Source: Ruminococcus sp. (GTDB lineage Bacteria > Bacillota > Clostridia > Oscillospirales > Acutalibacteraceae). Taken from it: a stretch of DNA of 10,743 nt. This document shows positions 6,892-10,743 of the stretch, one piece after another. Within the stretch, counting starts at the first letter, position 1, and each line of letters opens with the position of its first letter. Made by a program: the position numbers and the translations under genes. The notes under the pieces were generated by a model. That model did no database searches and was not told where the DNA came from. It saw nothing but the letters and a program-made list of their open reading frames with translations. The stretch lies in contig JAFOED010000040.1 in assembly GCA_017380355.1 (NCBI GenBank), forward strand, positions 1-10,743, read 5' to 3'.

Positions 6892-6966
6892 GTTGCAGGT
6901 GGAGCAGCAAAAATATTAGGTTTTATATATTTACATTCTATGTAATCTAACTTTTTACCTGCAACA
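6891..6966 (+). repeat. Long-range inverted repeat with an inner hairpin
   Basis: TGTTGCAGGT (6891-6900) and ACCTGCAACA (6957-6966) are perfect 10-bp inverted repeats 56 bases apart. On + strand RNA, G-U pairs extend the stem to about 14 pairs. Inside lies TTACAT-TCT-ATGTAA (6931-6945), a perfect 6-bp hairpin. A second CTGCAACA copy follows at 6968-6975. No reading frame is present. It could be a small palindromic intergenic element, a structured RNA or a regulatory site. Confidence 0.5.
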
Positions 6967-6984
6967 TCTGCAACAAGCTATAGT

Positions 6985-7022
6985 GTAAATAAAAAAACGG
7001 AGAGTGTAAAAACTCTCCGTTT
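6985..7022 (-). terminator. Terminator of the rlmB-rpe operon
   Basis: A perfect 11-bp stem (6995-7005 with 7012-7022) closes a 6-base loop. On the - strand it is followed by a T-rich tract (TTTTTTTATTT). It lies about 20 bases past the rpe stop codon, so the operon ends there and no thiN or other gene follows. Confidence 0.9.
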
Positions 7023-7041
7023 CTGTTTTATGTATTGTTTA

Positions 7042-7692
7042 TTATTCACACAGCGATTTTAATTCGTCAATAGCCTGTTTTGCGTCTTCAGGTTTGAATA
7101 CTGCAGTGCCTGCGACACAGATGTCAACACCTGCATTTGATGCTGTCTTGATAGTCTCTTTTGCAATACCGCCGTCAACCTGAATGAGTAAATCAAGGTT
7201 TCTGTCTTTAGCGTGCTTTTTAAGAGCTTCAACCTTGCTCATCATATCAGCCATAAAACTCTGACCACCGAAACCAGGCTCAACCGTCATAACGAGCACC
7301 ATATAAAGTCTGTCAAGATAAGGGAGAACAACATCGTAAGGTGTGTTAGGTTTTATAGCGAGAGCAGGCTTGATACCACGGCTCTCGATTTTGCTTAATG
7401 TTTCTTCGATGTCGGAATCGCTTTCTGTGTGGAATGAGATGATATCAGCGCCTGCGTCAGCGAAATCATCGATATATTTGAGTGGTTCTGAAATCATAAG
7501 GTGCACGTCAAACGGTTTGTCAGTATATTTGCGAAGCATTTTGATGACAGGAGCACCGAATGTGAGGTTTGGAACAAAGTGAGCGTCCATAACGTCTAAG
7601 TGCATCATATCAGCGCCTGCTTTGTCCATACGGACGATTTCTTCGCCGAATTTTGAAAAATCACATGAAAGTAAAGATGGAGCAATCTGCAT
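7042..7692 (-). CDS. rpe: Ribulose-phosphate 3-epimerase
   Basis: This cytoplasmic TIM-barrel metalloenzyme interconverts ribulose 5-phosphate and xylulose 5-phosphate in the pentose phosphate pathway. It has 216 residues, the normal length. Metal and catalytic residues are in place: His31 and Asp33 in MHLDVMDAHFVPN, His64 in VHLMI, and Asp173 in QVDGGI. The phosphate-binding loops VEPGFGGQSF and AGTAVF are also present. The only visible oddity is MDA where most members have MDG. AAAGGAT before the ATG is a fair ribosome binding site. The upstream pseudo-ATPase gene stops 17 bases before, so the two are co-transcribed. In many Firmicutes rpe lies near prkC, rsgA and thiN; here none of these is visible. 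Confidence 0.97.
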   Translation of the reverse strand: MQIAPSLLSCDFSKFGEEIVRMDKAGADMMHLDVMDAHFVPNLTFGAPVIKMLRKYTDKPFDVHLMISEPLKYIDDFADAGADIISFHTESDSDIEETLSKIESRGIKPALAIKPNTPYDVVLPYLDRLYMVLVMTVEPGFGGQSFMADMMSKVEALKKHAKDRNLDLLIQVDGGIAKETIKTASNAGVDICVAGTAVFKPEDAKQAIDELKSLCE

Positions 7693-7709
7693 AGTAGTAT
7701 CCTTTCGTT

Positions 7710-10328
7710 TTACGGTCGTTTAATAAATTGTACAGCTATTGTGGCAAGTCCCCAGAAAAGCATATAAAGGAGCATTTCTGGTACACCGAGGATGGCAACT
7801 GAGTCGTACAGTACCATTGTAGCACACAGCAGTACGCCTAAAATCAGACCGAAAATCTGTACAATAAGTCCGATAGTTAAATTGTTTTTGAATGATATAC
7901 AACCTGTTACAGCGTGTATGAGTGAGTGGAATTTACCCTGTGTGCACAGGTAAGCGCGTGAGGCTTCCTCGACAGTATGTGTAACTTCGTTGCATTGTGC
8001 AGCAAAGCCACTTGGAAGAATTTTTATAGTGCGATAGAAAACATCGTAGTCAGCAGCGATTTTTTCTGCTGTGATGTTACAATCTGTGGTTGTGACTACA
8101 ATACACAATCCGGTATTCTGTGCACGTGAGAGTTCTTGTTTAATGAGCTTGTCAGGTTTGTACGATGTGACAAGCATACAAACAAGCTGTCCTGCGCATG
8201 CGATGTACGTAACGTCCATACCTTTATTCTGGTACTTTGCTTCGTCTGCAGCATCGTCGAGGTAGATGTGGTATCTATCGAGTAGCTTTCGGTTACCGAT
8301 GAGCACTCTTTCACCATTAATCCAACCTACAAGTCCGAGCTTGTCTTCGTATAGCACACTTTCAACCTTCATAAGAGAAGCGTGCGAGTGTTTTTTGATG
8401 AGCTTTTTGAACAGGCGGTAGAGAGGAGAGTCAGCCTCTTTCATAACGAGTGCCGCCATAAGCAGGGATTCTTCTGCTCTGTAGTCAACAAAGTTTTTGA
8501 CAGTGTTTAATTTAATTGAAGTTTTCGGGTAAAGGTCTTTTGCTGTCAGCATAACAGCGTTGCTCTCAGCAAACTGTTTTACCGATGGATAACCGCTGAT
8601 CATAGCGTGGTGCTTTAATGCGTCTTTGCACAAGAACAGCATCGGAACGTTGCCTAAAAGAAGTGAGCACAGCGGGATGCTGATACACATCATAACAGCC
8701 AAAGCGCTCAGAGCACCGACGAAAGTCTTTGCTAAAATTCCGTAAACAATAGCGACGAAAACGGAACACACTATAGTAATCGGAGCAAATTTGCCTGATA
8801 ACTCTTCGCTCGGGTCAGGAGCGTAGGAGATTTTCAAGAAATCACTTAAGTTGTCTGTCGGATGCTGATACGCAATAAATGAATGAGAAGCGGTTGTGCC
8901 CGAGAGCATCTTACGTGATGATTCGGCGTCAGCGTAAATTTTTGCGTTATGTGACGGAGTGTCCTGAGTCACGTACGAGAAATTCTTTTTTACTCTGTAG
9001 ACCATAAACAGTCTGCCTAAGATGTTAAGTGTAAAGCCCAGTATGACTATAGCTGTGTACAGGTGAAGAGTAGCGCCGACAAATTTACTGCTGACAAAAA
9101 TTGATGAAATCTGTTGTACAAAGCACGCAACAAACGCGCACGCAACGGCTGTGTCGCTGTTTCCTTTGAAACGCTTTAACGGTTTTAGTCCGTTTTTGAT
9201 AAATGGAAATGCAACAACTGCGCACAGTATAAGCAACCCTAAGTTTATAGCACAGAAAATCAAAGCTGACTGAGCTGTGCCGTTGAAAATTTCCGCACCT
9301 TTTGCAGTTTCCATAAATGTCAGCACAAGTGATATAAGGAATAAAACACAGAGTAGTAAACCGCGTGTCGCAAGCTTTGTGAAATTACCTTTGATTTGCG
9401 CCATAACCTGTCTTGACTCCTGCTGAGTGTGAGTCTTAGGAGGAGCAACTGTTTTGTCTGCTTTGGTTTTCGGCTTGAATTTGAATATTTTTTTGTAGAT
9501 GATAGTTTTTGTAATACGCAAAGCCTTGTGAATTTTACCCTCAGGTTTTTTAGGCTTTGCAGGTTCAGTGCTTACAGCGGATTTCTCAGCGCTGACTGAA
9601 GTCTTTTTTGATTTATGCTCTGTTTTCTGAGAGCCTTTTTGTCGTGGTGAAACTGCGACGTCACTTGATTTGAGATACTCGTCGTATTCTGACTCGACGA
9701 CGTCTGTGAATCTACCTGCTTTTAAAGTGATAAGGTTGATTTTACTGTCGTGCTGATATGTAGGGATTTTTGCAACGACTTTTTCGCCCGATACATCGTA
9801 CTTAGGTCTGCCGAAAATTCGCTCGAATTCGTTTTCGTATATTTTTTTGTATCGCTCGTCGTGGCGGGTTGTAGAGCCTGCCTGACGCTCGTACTTTTTC
9901 ACAGTTTCTTTAGGGTCAATGTCGATATCAATATCGTCGATATCCTGAACTACGCGCTCTTTTTTAGGAGATAGCTCCGCGACATCTTCGATGATATCGT
10001 CAGCGATGACAGTACCCTCTTCGTAGTCAGAAGTAAGCTCAACAAATTCTTTGTCATTTTTTGGAGTTTCGAGCTCGATTTCCGCTTTGCCTGAAGCGAG
10101 CTCTACCTTAGCTTTAAGAGCACGTTTTTCAGCTTCTTCGGCTTCCAGTGGAGTCTGTCGTTTGTACTTGACCTGCTTGTCCTTAGTGGAGTAAATTTCC
10201 TCCATCTTGTCTTTTTTACTGTCTTTATCCGATGGGGTCGATGCCGTAGAGATGTCGGTCAGCTGTTCTTGCTCTTGTGCCTTATTCGGTTTTGTCTGTT
10301 TAGAGCTGTCTCTGCGCCAGATTTTCAT
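7710..10328 (-). CDS. Degenerate P1B-type ATPase-like membrane protein with long charged N-terminal extension
   Basis: An 872-residue protein. Residues 1-320 are charged, low in hydrophobics and probably mostly disordered. About eight membrane helices follow, near 321-339, 351-376, 391-413, 418-442, 514-535, 536-565, 817-838 and 845-868. That 4 + 2 + 2 pattern is the P1B ATPase topology. The cytoplasmic part aligns by eye to CopA-type domains: AVMLTAKDLYPK (591-602) stands where VIFDKTGTLTKG belongs, GERVLIGNRKLLD (672-684) matches the nucleotide-domain GN loop, and TTDC (747-750) replaces TGDN. The phosphorylated Asp is Thr595, His-Pro is Ser-Pro (634-635), CPC is IPL (551-553), the TGE loop is absent and the GDGxND segment is missing. 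It therefore should not pump by the P-type cycle. The frame is intact with a good GGGAGGAG ribosome binding site, so it is a maintained gene, not a pseudogene. Function unknown; a sensor or scaffold role is inference. Confidence 0.85.
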   Translation of the reverse strand: MKIWRRDSSKQTKPNKAQEQEQLTDISTASTPSDKDSKKDKMEEIYSTKDKQVKYKRQTPLEAEEAEKRALKAKVELASGKAEIELETPKNDKEFVELTSDYEEGTVIADDIIEDVAELSPKKERVVQDIDDIDIDIDPKETVKKYERQAGSTTRHDERYKKIYENEFERIFGRPKYDVSGEKVVAKIPTYQHDSKINLITLKAGRFTDVVESEYDEYLKSSDVAVSPRQKGSQKTEHKSKKTSVSAEKSAVSTEPAKPKKPEGKIHKALRITKTIIYKKIFKFKPKTKADKTVAPPKTHTQQESRQVMAQIKGNFTKLATRGLLLCVLFLISLVLTFMETAKGAEIFNGTAQSALIFCAINLGLLILCAVVAFPFIKNGLKPLKRFKGNSDTAVACAFVACFVQQISSIFVSSKFVGATLHLYTAIVILGFTLNILGRLFMVYRVKKNFSYVTQDTPSHNAKIYADAESSRKMLSGTTASHSFIAYQHPTDNLSDFLKISYAPDPSEELSGKFAPITIVCSVFVAIVYGILAKTFVGALSALAVMMCISIPLCSLLLGNVPMLFLCKDALKHHAMISGYPSVKQFAESNAVMLTAKDLYPKTSIKLNTVKNFVDYRAEESLLMAALVMKEADSPLYRLFKKLIKKHSHASLMKVESVLYEDKLGLVGWINGERVLIGNRKLLDRYHIYLDDAADEAKYQNKGMDVTYIACAGQLVCMLVTSYKPDKLIKQELSRAQNTGLCIVVTTTDCNITAEKIAADYDVFYRTIKILPSGFAAQCNEVTHTVEEASRAYLCTQGKFHSLIHAVTGCISFKNNLTIGLIVQIFGLILGVLLCATMVLYDSVAILGVPEMLLYMLFWGLATIAVQFIKRP

Positions 10329-10369
10329 CTCATCAACTCCTCCCTTGCGTTATATTTTAGTAAAACAAA

Positions 10370-10743
10370 TTATCGTGTTGAAGAAATTCGATACATAATG
10401 ATGCCTGCGGCAACTGATGCGTTAAGCGAGTTAATCTTTCCCTTAAGAGGAAGGGAAACAATAGCGTCGCACTTCTCACGAACGAGTCTTGAAATACCTT
10501 TGCCTTCGTTGCCGATAACGATAGCTGCGCCGCCTGAAAAATCGCACTTCATATAATCGGTGCCGTTCATATCAGCGCCGTAAACCCACACACCGCGTTC
10601 TTTGATTTCATCGATAACAGAAGAGATGTTGTTAACTCTTGCGACTGGTACGTACTCTACAGCACCTGCGGAAGCTTTGCCTACGGTGTATGAAAGACCT
10701 GCGCTGTGACGCTTTTTGATGATAACTCCGTGTGCACCTGAGC
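10370..10743 (-). CDS. rlmB: 23S rRNA 2'-O-ribose methyltransferase RlmB/TrmH family, C-terminal part (5' end outside window)
   Basis: This SPOUT-class enzyme methylates the 2'-O of a guanosine in 23S rRNA (G2251 in E. coli numbering for RlmB) using S-adenosylmethionine. The visible 123 residues run from the window edge to a TAA at 10370-10372. Motifs of the trefoil-knot domain are clear: GAHGVIIKKRHSAGL, then KASAGAVEYVPVARVNN, motif 2 IVIGNEGKGISRLVREKCD, and motif 3 SLPLKGKINSLNASVAAGI. All expected binding residues in the part seen are present. A GTG within this stretch is not a real start, because the frame continues upstream with conserved family sequence. The pseudo-ATPase gene starts 41 bases after the stop, with no terminator between, so they probably share a transcript. 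Confidence 0.92.
   Translation of the reverse strand, partial: SGAHGVIIKKRHSAGLSYTVGKASAGAVEYVPVARVNNISSVIDEIKERGVWVYGADMNGTDYMKCDFSGGAAIVIGNEGKGISRLVREKCDAIVSLPLKGKINSLNASVAAGIIMYRISSTR

Noticed and set aside
9915..9944. Short repeats behind DIDDIDIDID as a phase-variable tract
   Set aside because: The repeat units are imperfect and only a few copies long, so slippage is unlikely to be a programmed switch.
7710..10328. Calling the 872-aa gene an active metal-transporting ATPase or a pseudogene
   Set aside because: DKTGT, TGE and GDGxND are all missing, so activity is not expected; the frame is uninterrupted with a strong ribosome binding site, so decay is not supported either.

Overview
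The window looks like the chromosome of a low-to-moderate GC, endospore-lineage Firmicute, most likely a Clostridia member of the Ruminococcus/Oscillospiraceae type. The reasons are a SpoVAD sporulation gene end, strong AGGAGG-type ribosome binding sites, rho-independent terminators with T-tracts and an AT-rich base composition. The exact taxon is inference. I found no insertion sequence, CRISPR array, tRNA or rRNA.

Layout. (1) 1-383, + strand: the 3' end of spoVAD. (2) About 438-3990, + strand: a promoter followed by a three-gene acyl-transfer operon. It encodes a small carrier protein, an AlgI/DltB-like MBOAT membrane O-acyltransferase and an AMP-forming acyl ligase. The logic resembles Dlt: the ligase adenylates an acid and loads it on the carrier, and the MBOAT moves it across the membrane or onto an extracytoplasmic acceptor. 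No DltD/SGNH partner is present, and a terminator-like hairpin sits between the MBOAT and ligase genes. (3) 4009-4939: a bidirectional terminator, then a LysR-type regulator on the - strand with a TTG start. (4) 4940-6843: a divergent control region with dyads, a DctM-type TRAP large permease and a 100-residue membrane protein, ending in a good terminator. (5) 6885-7022: an intergenic stretch with a long-range 10-bp inverted repeat and the terminator of the - strand operon. (6) 7042-10743, - strand: a probable operon rlmB (partial) - 872-aa membrane protein - rpe.

The most unusual object is the 872-aa protein. It keeps the eight-helix layout and the recognisable nucleotide/phosphorylation-domain outline of a P1B-type ATPase. 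It has lost the phosphorylated Asp (DKTGT), the TGE loop, the TGDN motif and the whole GDGxND segment. It also carries a roughly 320-residue charged, mostly disordered N-terminal extension. I read it as a pseudo-P-type ATPase retained in a housekeeping operon for a non-pumping role, possibly as a sensor or scaffold. That role is inference.

The LysR gene and the TRAP-like permease are probably a regulator-target pair. No substrate-binding protein is seen, so its substrate is unknown.
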